A stretch of 38,444 nucleotides of DNA from Nitrosomonadales bacterium (GCA_016213335.1 JACRAQ010000125.1:1-38444), one strand, 5' to 3'. Positions 16,751-25,753 are shown, counted from the stretch's first letter. The notes: generated by a model not told the origin, from the sequence alone. Numbers and translations: made by a program.

Positions 16751-17680
16751 ATGCAAAATACCCGACCTGCTGCCGTGGCTGGCATGTTTTACCCCGCCGA
16801 TCCAGACATCCTGGCGCAGGATGTGCGCGCCATGCTGGCTGCGGCAGAGCCGAGCGCATATCTTCCCAGCGGGCATGGCAAAGATGCTGCCCATGATGAT
16901 GAAGCCCGTCATGTCCGCTTCCCCCACCCCAACCCCAACCCCAACCCTCCCCCGAAAGGAGAGGGGGCAAACGAATCGCTACGCAAATCAAACATTAAAG
17001 CGCTGATCGTGCCGCACGCCGGTTACATCTATTCCGGGCCGGTTGCCGCGAGCGCCTATGCGGTATTGAAGAATGTTGCGGCGCGCATCCGCCGCGTGGT
17101 GCTGCTCGGACCCACCCACCGCGTTGCGGTGCGCGGGCTGGCGCTGCCGGGCACGGATGCCTTCGCCACGCCGCTCGGCATCGTCCCGGTGGACCGGGAG
17201 GCCGCGCAAGCCATCGCTCATCTGCCGCAAGTCAGTGTCAGCCCGCAGGCGCACGTGCTGGAACATTCGCTGGAGGTGCAGTTGCCGTTCCTGCAAACCG
17301 TCCTGCCCGATTTCAGGCTGCTGCCGCTGGCGGTGGGCATGGCCACGCCGGACGAGGTGACCGAAGTGCTGGAGCTGCTGTGGGGCGGCGATGAGACGCT
17401 GATCGTGATCAGCTCTGATCTTTCCCATTTCCTGCCCTACGAAATCGCGCAGCGGGTGGATGGCGTGACCGTCCAGAGCATACTCGAACTGAAATCCCCG
17501 ATCTCGCACGAGCAGGCCTGCGGTGGCACACCGGTCAACGGTCTGCTCGCCGCTGCGCGCCGCCATCATCTCACGCCGCACCTGCTCGATTTGCGCAACT
17601 CCGGCGACACCGCCGGGAAGCGCGATAGCGTGGTGGGCTACGCATCGTTTGCGTTCACGGATGAAATGGTCTATGTGTGA
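16751..17680 (+). CDS. amrB: MEMO family protein (AmmeMemoRadiSam system protein B)
   Basis: The 309-residue product is a MEMO1 homologue with a dioxygenase-like fold. Family marks are RPAAVAGMFYPAD at the start, ALIVPHAGYIYSGPVAA, LGPTHRV, HSLEVQLPFLQ, ISSDLSHFLPY and the late GGTPVNGLLAA; the conserved His, Asp and Cys sites known to bind metal in MEMO proteins are present. Residues about 38-77 (YLPSGHGKD to NESLRKS) are an extra, low-complexity stretch encoded by a copy of the C-rich repeat, including a hexanucleotide run. The gene overlaps the AMMECR1 gene by 8 nt. The bacterial role of this system is not established. The radical-SAM third partner is missing nearby. Confidence 0.9.
   Translation: MQNTRPAAVAGMFYPADPDILAQDVRAMLAAAEPSAYLPSGHGKDAAHDDEARHVRFPHPNPNPNPPPKGEGANESLRKSNIKALIVPHAGYIYSGPVAASAYAVLKNVAARIRRVVLLGPTHRVAVRGLALPGTDAFATPLGIVPVDREAAQAIAHLPQVSVSPQAHVLEHSLEVQLPFLQTVLPDFRLLPLAVGMATPDEVTEVLELLWGGDETLIVISSDLSHFLPYEIAQRVDGVTVQSILELKSPISHEQACGGTPVNGLLAAARRHHLTPHLLDLRNSGDTAGKRDSVVGYASFAFTDEMVYV
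16871..16993. repeat. C-rich palindromic repeat, copy C (inside the MEMO gene)
   Basis: The copy is collinear with copy B along most of its length: GGGCATGGCAAAGATGCTGC at the left, CTTCCCCCACCCCAACC in the core, GGAGAGGGGGCAAACG and CGCTACGC at the right. The CCCCAA unit is repeated in tandem (16927-16944), which copy B does not show. The element's length keeps the MEMO frame open and adds about 40 residues (PHPNPNPNPPPKGEG in the middle). The outer arms are more decayed than in copy B. Confidence 0.82.
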
Positions 17681-18272
17681 CGCCGAGCGCGGGCGCGTGT
17701 TGCTGCCGATCGCGCGCGCGGCAATTTCCTGCGCGCTTGGCGTTCCGCGCGCGGCGGACGAATCGGCGCCGTGGCTCTCCGAGCCGGGTGCATGTTTTGT
17801 CACTCTCACCCAGCACGGCGGGCTGCGCGGCTGCATCGGCTCGCTGCAGGCGCACCGCTCCCTGCTCGCCGACGTCAAGGGCAACGCCGTCGCCGCTGCT
17901 TTGCGCGATCCACGCTTTCCGCCGCTGAGCCGGGCGGAGCTCGATATTACGGAAATCGAGATTTCACTATTGTCGGCGACACAGGCGATGGCTTTCCAGA
18001 ACGAGGCCGACGCGCTGGCGCAACTGCGCCCCGGCATTGATGGCGTCGTGTTTGAATACAGCCCCGCTGGCGCATTACCGGCATACCGCAGCACCTATCT
18101 GCCGCAGGTATGGGAGCGTTTTCCCCAGCCGCGCCAGTTTCTCGCATCGCTCAAAAACAAGGCCGGCTTGCCCGGAGATTTCTGGGCCGAAGGGGTGAAA
18201 CTTTCGCGCTATATCGTAACCAAATGGAAGGAGCCGGAACCAGCCTCCCAAGCCGGGGTGTGCGGCTCGTAA
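17673..18272 (+). CDS. amrA: AMMECR1 domain protein (AmmeMemoRadiSam system protein A)
   Basis: The 199-residue product is an AMMECR1-family protein. It shows LLPIARAAISCALGV, the hallmark LRGCIGSLQAHRSLLADVKGN, AALRDPRFPPL, and ELDITEIEISLLS, followed by a conserved end (YLPQVWERFPQP, FLASLKNKAGLP). The invariant Cys in RGCIG is present. The start is probably the ATG at 17673, overlapping the MEMO stop; an in-frame ATG at 17661 would add four residues. Fusion or adjacency of AMMECR1 with MEMO and a radical-SAM gene defines the AmmeMemoRadiSam group, whose biochemical role is unknown. Here the next gene is a cytochrome c instead. Confidence 0.9.
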   Translation: MCDAERGRVLLPIARAAISCALGVPRAADESAPWLSEPGACFVTLTQHGGLRGCIGSLQAHRSLLADVKGNAVAAALRDPRFPPLSRAELDITEIEISLLSATQAMAFQNEADALAQLRPGIDGVVFEYSPAGALPAYRSTYLPQVWERFPQPRQFLASLKNKAGLPGDFWAEGVKLSRYIVTKWKEPEPASQAGVCGS

Positions 18273-18294
18273 GGGCGGCAGGAAGCAGGTTTCG

Positions 18295-18324
18295 TTGACG
18301 TGGGGCGAGCGCCTGATTTAGAGT
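18295..18324 (+). promoter_or_regulatory. Candidate sigma70-type promoter for the cytochrome gene
   Basis: TTGACG (18295-18300) and TAGAGT (18319-18324) are separated by 18 nt and lie about 40 nt before the cytochrome c ATG. The -35 matches five of six consensus bases and the -10 four of six. A transcription start close to 18331 would leave a short leader with AGGA as ribosome site. This is a by-eye match only. Confidence 0.35.
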
Positions 18325-18363
18325 GGCGGCCCCCAATCATTCAATATCTCGAGGATCGCACCG

Positions 18364-18678
18364 ATGAGTTTTCGTAATCTGGTTATGCTGGCAGCGGCTT
18401 TATCTGCGGGCAGCGCCCTCGCCGGTAACGGTGAAGAACTGGTGAAGAAAGCCAATTGCATGACCTGCCACGTAGCGGAACAGAAATCGCTGGGGCCGCC
18501 TTTCAGGGAAATTGCCGCAAGATATAAAAACGACAAAAGCGCGCAAGCCGCGCTGGAAAGAAAAATCCGCAATGGCGGCGCGGGGGCGTGGGGAAAAATG
18601 CCGATGCCCGCCACCCCCAAATCAATAAGCGACGACGACATCAAGAGCATCGTGCAATGGGTTTTGTCGCTCAAATGA
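18364..18678 (+). CDS. Small class I c-type cytochrome (c551/c8-like)
   Basis: The 104-residue precursor has a Sec signal cut after SALA (residue 20), giving a periplasmic mature protein of about 84 residues. Heme is bound by Cys32-Met-Thr-Cys35-His36, with a Met in WGKMPMP (79 or 81) as the second axial ligand. The rest (KSLGPPFREIAARYKND, IRNGGAGAWG, LSDDDIK-like end IVQWVLSL) matches the cytochrome c551/c8 family, which shuttles electrons to terminal or nitrite reductases. No reductase is adjacent. It has its own candidate promoter, and it is followed by a perfect GC hairpin at 18722-18739. Confidence 0.92.
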   Translation: MSFRNLVMLAAALSAGSALAGNGEELVKKANCMTCHVAEQKSLGPPFREIAARYKNDKSAQAALERKIRNGGAGAWGKMPMPATPKSISDDDIKSIVQWVLSLK

Positions 18679-18721
18679 GCTGACCGGCTCGTAGCGGCTC
18701 GGGCCTGAATGCCTTGCCCGG

Positions 18722-18739
18722 GGCGGCAGCAATGCCGCC
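18722..18739 (+). terminator. GC-rich hairpin after the cytochrome gene
   Basis: GGCGGCA (18722-18728) and TGCCGCC (18733-18739) form a perfect 7-bp stem with the loop GCAA, 43 nt after the cytochrome stop. There is no T-run after it, so it may end transcripts only weakly or simply protect the 3' end from exonucleases. Confidence 0.3.
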
Positions 18740-18882
18740 GCGCCGCACCACGTCACTCCTCTTAATCTCCTCTCCTGGTTTCCCGACTTGCCTCCTCGTG
18801 GCGGCGCCGGTTTAACGGTACACTGGCGGCGGATCGAATCATCGTTCCCGAACCGGCGCATGCCGGAAGCCGCCGCAGCACC

Positions 18883-21369
18883 ATGCAGAGCCATGCGCGC
18901 GGCGCCCCCAACACGCTACGTTTACGTCGTATGGTTGCTGCAATTCTCTTCTTCGCGCTCGGGGTATGGCTGCTGCAACAGCAGGCGGCTCTGCCCGATT
19001 TGCGCTGGATAGCAGGGCTGTTCGCGCTGCTGCTCGTCGCCCTGCTGTTGCCGCGCCGTGCGACGTGGCAGCGCGCGATCTGCCACATCCTGTTTGCCAC
19101 CCTCGCTGGCGCGTTCGGTTTCTTTTACGCCGCCTGGGCAGCGCAATTGCGTCTGGCCGACAGCCTGCCAGCCGGCTGGCAGGGCAAGGATATAGCGGTG
19201 GTGGGCGTGGTGGCGGAAATGCCGAGACAGCATGAGCGCGGCCTCAGCTTTGCCTTCGATGTCGAGCGCATCGTCACCCCCGATGCGCATGTGCCACGCC
19301 GCCTGCTGCTCTCCACCTATAACGACGAAGAAGACGAGGCGCTGGCGCTGCATGCCGGGGAACGCTGGCAGTTTACTGTGCGCCTCAAGCAGCCGCACGG
19401 CACGAGCAATCCGCACGGCTTCGATTTCGAGGCCTGGGCGCTGGAGCGGAATTTGCGCGCGACGGGCTACGTGTACGGCAAGGGCGACAACCGGAGACTG
19501 GATGAGCAAGTTCTGGCGCCGGGATATTTCGTCGAACGGATGCGCGAATCGGTGCGCGGTCATTTTCGGCGGGTGCTGGGCGATGCGCCTTATGCCGGGG
19601 TGCTGGCTGCCCTCGCCATCGGCGACCAGGGCAGCATTTCCGCCGCGCAGTGGCAGGTGTTTACGCGCACCGGCGTCAACCACTTGATGAGCATTTCCGG
19701 CCTGCACATCACCATGCTGGGCGGCCTCGCCTTCTCGCTCGCCTACGCGCTGTGGCGGCGCAGTGCCCGGCTGGCCCTGCGCCTGCCCGCGCGCAAGGCC
19801 GCAGCGGTGGCGGGCCTGCTGGTGGCGCTGGCTTACGCGCTCTTGTCAGGTTATTCCGTGCCTGCGCAACGCACCGTTTACATGCTGGCCACCATTGCCG
19901 CCGCGCTGTGGCTGTCGCGCGCGGTGGCCGCGTCGCAAATCCTTGCTGCCGCCTTGTTGGCCGTGGTGCTGCTCGACCCGTGGGCGGTGCGATCCCCCGG
20001 ATTCTGGCTGTCGTTCGGCGCGGTGGCGTTGATCTTCTACGTGACCGCGCACCGCCTCGGCCATCGGCATTGGCTGCCAGAAGGTGGCGGCGAGGCTGCC
20101 CGCCACCCCTTGTCGTCCCCCTTGCGCGGGCTGGTGGAATATGGCCGCGTGCAGTGGGCCATGATGATCGGCCTGATTCCGCTGTTGCTGGCGCTGTTCC
20201 AGCAGGTGTCGCTGGTGTCGCCGGTCGCCAACACTTTCGCCATCCCGCTGGTGAGTTTCATCGTGGTGCCGCTGGTGCTGCTCGGTGCGTTGTTGCCTCT
20301 GGACTGGATTTTGCATTTGGCGCATCAGGCGATGAGCGTTTGCATGCTTGCGCTGGAATGGCTGAACCAGCTGCCGGACGCGGTGTGGGCGCAGCATGCG
20401 CCACCCGCGTGGAGCGTCGTCCTCGGTGTGGCGGGCGCGCTGTGGTGCCTGCTGCCGCGTGGGTTCCCGGCGCGCTGGCTGGGGCTGATTGCCATGCTGC
20501 CGATGTTTCTGGTGTTTCCTTCCCCGCCGCCGCACGGGGCGGTTCGGCTCATCATCTTCGATGTCGGCCAGGGCATGGCGGTCGCCGCCCAGACGCACGG
20601 CCATGCGCTGCTCTACGATACCGGGCCGGATTTCAGTGGCGAGGCCGACAGCGGCAACCGCATCCTGGTTCCTTCCTTGCGCGCGCAGGGTATCTCCAGC
20701 CTGGACGGGCTGATGCTCACGCACGACGACAGTGACCACACTGGCGGCGCGCTTTCCGTGATGCAGGCGATGCCGGTCAGCTGGCTGTCGTCATCGTTGG
20801 CTGATGACAGCCCCATCCTGCAACAGACAGCCCCCTCCCCAACCCTCCCCCGAAGGGAGAGGGAGTTGATCCGTTGCGCGGATGGCCAGAGCTGGGACTG
20901 GGATGGCGTGCGCTTCGAGGTGCTGCATCCGCCGCGTGAAAGCTATGTGCGGGAAAAGACCAGCAAGAATAATCTCGGCTGCACGCTGCGCATCAGCGCG
21001 GGCAAGCACAGTGTGCTGCTCGCCGCCGACATCGAAAAAGAATCCGAATGGCGGTTGCTGAAGCAACTCGCGGAAAAGCTGCCTGCGACCCTGCTGCTGG
21101 TGCCGCATCACGGCAGCAAGACCTCGTCCGTGCAACCCTTTGTGGAAGCCGTGCATCCGCGCTACGCCGTTTTCGCTGCGGGCTACCGCAACCGCTTCGG
21201 CCATCCCAGGGAAGAAGTGGTCGAGCGGTATCGCGCAATCGGCAGCGAGCTTCTGCGCTCGGATGAGGATGGCGCGATTATCGTCAACATGGATGCGCGA
21301 GAGTTCAGCGTGGAGCGCTACCGCAAGAGCCATGAGCGGTATTGGCAAGCCGGCGCTGCGGCGCCCTGA
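18883..21369 (+). CDS. comEC: DNA internalization competence protein ComEC/Rec2
   Basis: ComEC forms the inner-membrane channel for single-stranded DNA in natural transformation. The 828-residue product has an N-terminal membrane region and an OB-like soluble part (DUF4131). The competence core follows (AALAIGDQGSIS, TGVNHLMSISGLHITML, LSGYSVPAQRT) with many membrane helices. The C-terminus is a metallo-beta-lactamase-like domain with HDDSDH (His614 to His619) and LVPHHGSKTSS. Within that domain, near residues 650-663, a repeat-encoded stretch (TAPSPTLPRREREL) is inserted in frame. The start is uncertain; an ATG at 18931 would give an 812-residue protein beginning at the first membrane segment. 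Confidence 0.93.
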   Translation: MQSHARGAPNTLRLRRMVAAILFFALGVWLLQQQAALPDLRWIAGLFALLLVALLLPRRATWQRAICHILFATLAGAFGFFYAAWAAQLRLADSLPAGWQGKDIAVVGVVAEMPRQHERGLSFAFDVERIVTPDAHVPRRLLLSTYNDEEDEALALHAGERWQFTVRLKQPHGTSNPHGFDFEAWALERNLRATGYVYGKGDNRRLDEQVLAPGYFVERMRESVRGHFRRVLGDAPYAGVLAALAIGDQGSISAAQWQVFTRTGVNHLMSISGLHITMLGGLAFSLAYALWRRSARLALRLPARKAAAVAGLLVALAYALLSGYSVPAQRTVYMLATIAAALWLSRAVAASQILAAALLAVVLLDPWAVRSPGFWLSFGAVALIFYVTAHRLGHRHWLPEGGGEAARHPLSSPLRGLVEYGRVQWAMMIGLIPLLLALFQQVSLVSPVANTFAIPLVSFIVVPLVLLGALLPLDWILHLAHQAMSVCMLALEWLNQLPDAVWAQHAPPAWSVVLGVAGALWCLLPRGFPARWLGLIAMLPMFLVFPSPPPHGAVRLIIFDVGQGMAVAAQTHGHALLYDTGPDFSGEADSGNRILVPSLRAQGISSLDGLMLTHDDSDHTGGALSVMQAMPVSWLSSSLADDSPILQQTAPSPTLPRRERELIRCADGQSWDWDGVRFEVLHPPRESYVREKTSKNNLGCTLRISAGKHSVLLAADIEKESEWRLLKQLAEKLPATLLLVPHHGSKTSSVQPFVEAVHPRYAVFAAGYRNRFGHPREEVVERYRAIGSELLRSDEDGAIIVNMDAREFSVERYRKSHERYWQAGAAAP
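20830..20866. repeat. C-rich palindromic repeat, copy D (inside comEC)
   Basis: The core is CCCCCTCCCCAACCCTCCCC followed by CGAAGGGAGAGGGAG. It lies inside the ComEC metallo-hydrolase domain coding region and stays in frame. As in bioF, only the core is present and the longer arms of copy B are not recognisable. Confidence 0.78.
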
Positions 21370-21527
21370 CCGCGCCGCCAAAATCCTGATCGTCATGAAG
21401 GAGGTGTAACGCGGTTTCGGGTATCATGCGCACTCTGGAATCTGGTGTGCGGCTTGTGGCGCAGACTAGCCTTGAGGTTATGTCGTAGCCAAAACCGCCA
21501 GATAATTCGGTAGCATTGATCTTTACA

Positions 21528-21617
21528 GGAAGCTTGGCCGAGCGGTCTAAGGCAGCGGTCTTGAAAACCGCCAAGGGTTTGCGCCCTTCGTGAGTTCGAA
21601 TCTCACAGCTTCCGCCA
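21528..21617 (+). tRNA. tRNA-Ser (anticodon UGA)
   Basis: The 90-nt gene includes an encoded CCA end (21615-21617). The acceptor stem GGAAGCT (21528-21534) pairs with AGCTTCC (21607-21613), with discriminator G at 21614. The D-arm is GGCCGAGCGGTCTAAGGC. The anticodon stem is GCGGT/ACCGC with loop CTTGAAA, so TGA at 21562-21564 is the anticodon, reading UCN codons. The long variable arm (AGGGTTTGCGCCCTT) and the T-arm GTGAGTTCGAATCTCAC confirm a class II serine tRNA. No integrase or repeat of its 3' end is nearby. Confidence 0.97.
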
Positions 21618-21726
21618 CAGTTCGCCCCGGCGCATTTGGCGCTTCCAAAAACAGCAGTCGTTGATCTTGCTGCGATCTTCGCGTACCGCTATTCTCCCGC
21701 GCCGACAGTTTCTGGAAAACAAGCTG

Positions 21727-22008
21727 ATGCTTCCATCAAATGATAACTGGGTCTGTTACCTCCTCGAATGCGCCGACGGTACCTTGTACTGCGGCATCAC
21801 CAACGACCTGGACAAACGCCTTGCCGCGCACAATGCTGGCGAAGGCGCCAGGTATACGCGCGGGCGCATCCCGGTGCGGCTGGTGCACGTGGAGCCCTGT
21901 GCCGGCAAGCCGGCAGCTTTGCGGCGCGAGATGCAGATCAAGCAGATGACGCGCGACAGGAAGCGGTTGCTATGTGCTGACGCGGGGCGGCGAAAACCCG
22001 TAAAATAG
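21727..22008 (+). CDS. GIY-YIG domain protein (UPF0213/YhbQ-like)
   Basis: The 93-residue protein is a single GIY-YIG nuclease-type domain: [18 protein letters not shown] carries the two family tyrosine/glycine strands, followed by [13 protein letters not shown] with the conserved Arg, and [14 protein letters not shown] conserved Glu lies in [10 protein letters not shown]. Stand-alone members (YhbQ, UPF0213) occur widely in proteobacteria, and an activity on DNA has been proposed. The ATG at 21727 is chosen because homology begins a few residues later; an upstream TTG is open but extends into the tRNA trailer region. It lies 25 nt before glyQ. Confidence 0.88.
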   Translation: MLPSNDNWVCYLLECADGTLYCGITNDLDKRLAAHNAGEGARYTRGRIPVRLVHVEPCAGKPAALRREMQIKQMTRDRKRLLCADAGRRKPVK

Positions 22009-22033
22009 CGCTTTCGCAATCAGGCCGGGTTTA

Positions 22034-22933
22034 ATGATGTTGACTTTCCAGCAAGTCATTCTGACGCTACAGGATTTTTGGGACAAGCAGGGCTGCGCGC
22101 TGCTGCAACCCTACGATATCGAAATGGGGGCGGGCACCTTCCATACCGCGACTTTCCTGCGCGCGATCGGCCCGGAGCCCTGGCGGGCGGCCTACGTGCA
22201 GCCTTCGCGCCGCCCCAAGGATGGGCGCTACGGCGAGAATCCCAACCGCCTGCAGCACTACTATCAATACCAGGTGGCACTGAAGCCTTCGCCGGACAAT
22301 ATCCAGGAACTGTATCTCGATTCCCTGCGTGCTCTGGGTATCAACACCGCCGAGCACGACATCCGCTTTGTCGAGGATGACTGGGAGTCTCCCACGCTGG
22401 GAGCGTGGGGTCTGGGCTGGGAGGTGTGGCTGGACGGCATGGAGGTGACGCAGTTCACCTATTTCCAGGAAGTCGGCTCGCTCGTCTGCAAACCGGTGCT
22501 GGGCGAAATCACTTACGGGCTGGAGCGGCTGACGATGTATTTGCAGGATGCGGTAAACGTGTTCGATCTGGTGTGGGCGGAGAACGGCAACCGGGTGGTG
22601 ACTTACGGCGACGTGTACCACCAGAACGAGGTGGAACAATCGAAATACAACTTCGAGCACTCGAATACCGGAATGCTGTTCCGCCACTTTGCCGAATACG
22701 AGGCGGAAGCCCAGCGTTTGATGGAGGTTGACCTGGCGCTGCCCGGTTTCGAGATGGTGATGAAATGCTCGCACACCTTCAACCTGCTGGATGCGCGCGG
22801 CGCTATTTCGGTCACAGAGCGTGCCGCCTATATCGGCAGGGTACGGGCGCTGGCGAGGGCGGTGGCGCAGGCCTATTACGATTCGCGCGAGCGCCTGGGC
22901 TTCCCGATGTGCAAGGGCGGGGAGGGCGCATGA
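22034..22933 (+). CDS. glyQ: Glycyl-tRNA synthetase alpha subunit
   Basis: GlyQ is the catalytic subunit of the bacterial alpha2-beta2 glycyl-tRNA synthetase. The 299-residue product has the near-invariant sequences [53 protein letters not shown] (motif 2 loop) and [14 protein letters not shown], with a [16 protein letters not shown]-binding end. Length is normal. Two ATG codons in a row begin the frame. Its stop overlaps the glyS start by 4 nt, so the two subunits are made in a coupled way. Confidence 0.98.
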   Translation: MMLTFQQVILTLQDFWDKQGCALLQPYDIEMGAGTFHTATFLRAIGPEPWRAAYVQPSRRPKDGRYGENPNRLQHYYQYQVALKPSPDNIQELYLDSLRALGINTAEHDIRFVEDDWESPTLGAWGLGWEVWLDGMEVTQFTYFQEVGSLVCKPVLGEITYGLERLTMYLQDAVNVFDLVWAENGNRVVTYGDVYHQNEVEQSKYNFEHSNTGMLFRHFAEYEAEAQRLMEVDLALPGFEMVMKCSHTFNLLDARGAISVTERAAYIGRVRALARAVAQAYYDSRERLGFPMCKGGEGA

Positions 22934-25077
22934 AACAGACTTTGCTGATCGAGCTGCTCACCGAGGAGTTGCCCCCCAAGTCGCTGGAGCGACTTTCTGC
23001 AACATTTGCCGACGAAGTGTATGCCGCGTTGCGCGAGCAGGAGCTGGCAGGCGACGACAGTGTATGCACGCCTTATGCGACCCCGCGCCGCCTGGCGCTG
23101 ACCGTGACCAACGTACTCGGGCAGCAGGCCGACCGCGTGATCGAGCGCAAGGGGCCGGCTGTGGCTGCCGGCCTTGATGCGGATGGCAAGCCGACCAAGG
23201 CGCTGGAAGGATTCATGCGCTCTGCCGGGGTGACGTTCGAGCAGTTGCGGCGCAGCGGCGAAGGCAAGGCGGAATATTTCTCAGCGCGGCTGGAGCAGCG
23301 CGGCAAGGAGCTGGATGATTATCTTGCCAGCATGGTGGCGCAGGCATTGAAGAAACTCCCCATCACCAGGCTGATGCGCTGGGGAGACTCGGAGCACCAG
23401 TTCGTGCGCCCCGTCCACGCACTGACGATGCTGCATGGCAAGCGGGTTGTTCCCGGCGAAGTGCTCGGGCTGCAAAGCGGCAACGTCACGCGCGGCCACC
23501 GCTTCATGTCTGCCGGGGCGATCCCGCTGAACCACGCCGACCAATATGCGTTCCTGCTCGAAAGCGAAGGCTGTGTCATCGCGGATTTCACCAAGCGCCG
23601 CGAAATGATCGCGATCCAGCTGGACCAGTGCGCGGCAAAACACGGCGCCATCTGGATAGGCCACTCCAACCTGTCCATGGGGGAGCTGCTGGTTCTTTCC
23701 AACGAAGAGCGCAGCGTTCTGAGCACGTTGCTGGATGAAGTGACGGCACTGGTGGAATGGCCGGCCGTGTATGTGGGCGAGTTCGATGCGGAATTTCTCG
23801 AAGTGCCGCAGGAATGCCTGATCCTTACCATGCAGCAGCACCAGAAATATTTTCCGCTGATCGATGGCAGCGGCAAGCTGCTCAACAAGTTCCTCATAGT
23901 CTCCAACATGCGTGCGGACAACCCCGGCCACATCATCGGCGGCAACCAGCGCGTGGTGCGCCCGCGCCTTTCCGATGCGCGCTTTTTCTTCAACCAGGAT
24001 CGCAAGCACCCGCTGGAATCGCGGGTCGAGAAACTGGGCAGCGTGGTGTACCACAACAAGCTGGGCACGCAGTTGCAGCGCACCGAGCGGATTGCCACGC
24101 TGGCGGGCACCATCGCGCGGCTGCTGGGCGCGGACAAGGCGGACGCGGAGTTGGCGGCGCGGCTGTCCAAGGCGGACTTGCTGACCGGCATGGTGGGCGA
24201 ATTCCCGGAATTGCAGGGCGTCATGGGGCGCTATTACGCCCTGCACGATGGCGAGGACAAGGCGGTGGCGGATGCCATCGAGGCACACTACCACCCGCGC
24301 TTTGCCGGCGATACCCTGCCGCAGGGCGCGCTGGCATGCGCCGTGGCGCTGGCCGACAAGCTGGATGCGCTGCTGGGGATTTACGGCATCGGCCAGATTC
24401 CCAGCGGCGACAAGGATCCTTTCGGCTTGCGCCGCCACGCCTTGGGCCTGTTGCGTATCCTGATCGAGACGCCGCTCAGCCTGCCGTTGCCCGCGTTGCT
24501 CAGGACGGCAGCGGAAAATTTCCCGGCGAACATGTTGAGCGCAACCGTGGCCAGCGATGTGGAAGGATTCGTGCTGGACCGTTTGCGCGGCTATCTGCGC
24601 GAACGCGGTTTTGAGGGTTCGCATGTCGAGGCGGTGCTGCAGGTGCTGAACGGACGGCTGCACGAGGTCTTGCCGCGTCTCGAAGGCGTGGGAACATTTG
24701 CCGCACTGTCGGTGGCGAAGGATCTGGCGGCGGCCAACAAGCGCGTGCAGAACATCATGCGCAAGAACCGCGAGGAGATCGGACCCGGTTTGGCAGGGGC
24801 AACCGTGAAACCCGAGCTGTTGAAAGAGGCCGCCGAACGCGACCTGCATCAGGCCATGCAGGACATCACGCCGTTTGCGCAAGGCTACCTGGATCGCGGC
24901 GATTACGGGCAGAACCTGAGGGCGCTGGTCACGCTCAAGCCGTTCATAGACGACTTCTTCGACAAGGTCATGGTGATGTGCGAAGACCGGGAATTGCGCC
25001 TGCACCGCGCGGTGCTGTTGCAGCAACTGGGGAAGCTGATGAACCAGACTGCCGATATTTCCAGGCTGGCGGCGTGA
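22930..25077 (+). CDS. glyS: Glycyl-tRNA synthetase beta subunit
   Basis: GlyS carries the tRNA recognition and anticodon-binding parts of glycyl-tRNA synthetase. The 715-residue product starts with [16 protein letters not shown] and has the conserved [26 protein letters not shown] and [17 protein letters not shown]. The HD-like central part ([40 protein letters not shown]) is present, and the C-terminal anticodon-binding region contains [10 protein letters not shown]. The ATG overlaps the glyQ stop (ATGA). Length and domain order are normal. Confidence 0.98.
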   Translation: MKQTLLIELLTEELPPKSLERLSATFADEVYAALREQELAGDDSVCTPYATPRRLALTVTNVLGQQADRVIERKGPAVAAGLDADGKPTKALEGFMRSAGVTFEQLRRSGEGKAEYFSARLEQRGKELDDYLASMVAQALKKLPITRLMRWGDSEHQFVRPVHALTMLHGKRVVPGEVLGLQSGNVTRGHRFMSAGAIPLNHADQYAFLLESEGCVIADFTKRREMIAIQLDQCAAKHGAIWIGHSNLSMGELLVLSNEERSVLSTLLDEVTALVEWPAVYVGEFDAEFLEVPQECLILTMQQHQKYFPLIDGSGKLLNKFLIVSNMRADNPGHIIGGNQRVVRPRLSDARFFFNQDRKHPLESRVEKLGSVVYHNKLGTQLQRTERIATLAGTIARLLGADKADAELAARLSKADLLTGMVGEFPELQGVMGRYYALHDGEDKAVADAIEAHYHPRFAGDTLPQGALACAVALADKLDALLGIYGIGQIPSGDKDPFGLRRHALGLLRILIETPLSLPLPALLRTAAENFPANMLSATVASDVEGFVLDRLRGYLRERGFEGSHVEAVLQVLNGRLHEVLPRLEGVGTFAALSVAKDLAAANKRVQNIMRKNREEIGPGLAGATVKPELLKEAAERDLHQAMQDITPFAQGYLDRGDYGQNLRALVTLKPFIDDFFDKVMVMCEDRELRLHRAVLLQQLGKLMNQTADISRLAA

Positions 25078-25096
25078 ACGAAGGCAGACGCCAGAC

Positions 25097-25171
25097 GCTA
25101 GTCGCCAGTTTTCAGTTAAAGACTAATACAACGTAGTGACTATCAACTAACGACTAACTGCTGCCGACTGA
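25097..25171. repeat. AT-rich imperfect palindrome between glyS and gmhB
   Basis: Arm 1 (25100-25118, AGTCGCCAGTTTTCAGTTA) and arm 2 (25155-25169, TAACTGCTGCCGACT) are complementary apart from a few bases. The centre is rich in ACTAA/GACTA motifs. Composition differs sharply from both flanking genes. It resembles the low-complexity CTAA/CTGA spacers scattered in some proteobacterial genomes and would form a hairpin in the gmhB leader. Confidence 0.45.
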
Positions 25172-25182
25172 CAACTGAAGTC

Positions 25183-25713
25183 ATGAAACTCATCATCCTC
25201 GACCGCGACGGGGTCATCAACCACGATTCCGACCAGTTCATCAAGAGCCCGGAGGAGTGGATACCCATACCGGGCAGCCTGGAGGCCATCGCGCAACTGT
25301 GCCAGGCAGATTACCGCGTGGTGGTGGCGACCAACCAGTCCGGCGTCGGGCGTGGCTTGTTTGATATGCACACACTCAACGCCATCCACGACAAGATGCT
25401 CAAGGCGGTGGCGCTTGCGGGCGGCCGCATTGATGCGATATTTTTCTGTCCCCACGCGGCCGAGGCCAACTGCCACTGCCGCAAACCCAACACCGGGATG
25501 CTGGAAGAAATTGCGGCGCGCTATGATATGAGCCTGCGCGGCGTATACGCAGTGGGCGACTCGTTGCGCGACCTGAATTCGGCTGCCAAGGTGGGTGCCA
25601 TCCCGGTTCTGGTGCTGACCGGCAAGGGCGTCAAGACGCAGGAAAGGGGCGGGCTGCCGGAAGGTACGCGGATTTACCCGAGTCTGGCGGCAGCGGCGGC
25701 GGGGCTGGTTTGA
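25183..25713 (+). CDS. gmhB: D-glycero-beta-D-manno-heptose 1,7-bisphosphate 7-phosphatase
   Basis: GmhB removes the 7-phosphate in ADP-heptose synthesis for the inner core of lipopolysaccharide. The 176-residue HAD-family product has the nucleophile motif Asp7-Arg-Asp9-Gly-Val-Ile-Asn, motif II ATNQSGVGRG, and the zinc ligands Cys89, His91, Cys97 and Cys99 (CPHAAEANCHCRKP). The loop between the Cys/His pairs is short. The late HAD aspartates are in VGDSLRDLNSA. This zinc-binding set separates GmhB from other HAD phosphatases. It is followed 40 nt later by plsC, so the two envelope genes probably share a transcript. Confidence 0.94.
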   Translation: MKLIILDRDGVINHDSDQFIKSPEEWIPIPGSLEAIAQLCQADYRVVVATNQSGVGRGLFDMHTLNAIHDKMLKAVALAGGRIDAIFFCPHAAEANCHCRKPNTGMLEEIAARYDMSLRGVYAVGDSLRDLNSAAKVGAIPVLVLTGKGVKTQERGGLPEGTRIYPSLAAAAAGLV

Positions 25714-25753
25714 CGGTGAAGATTTCGCCCATGGATAGCTCGCTTCTCGAACC

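Noticed and set aside
16927-16944. Possible CRISPR array or spacer-like repeats in the C-rich region
   Set aside because: The short tandem unit is 6 nt with no spacers. It is part of the palindromic repeat copy.
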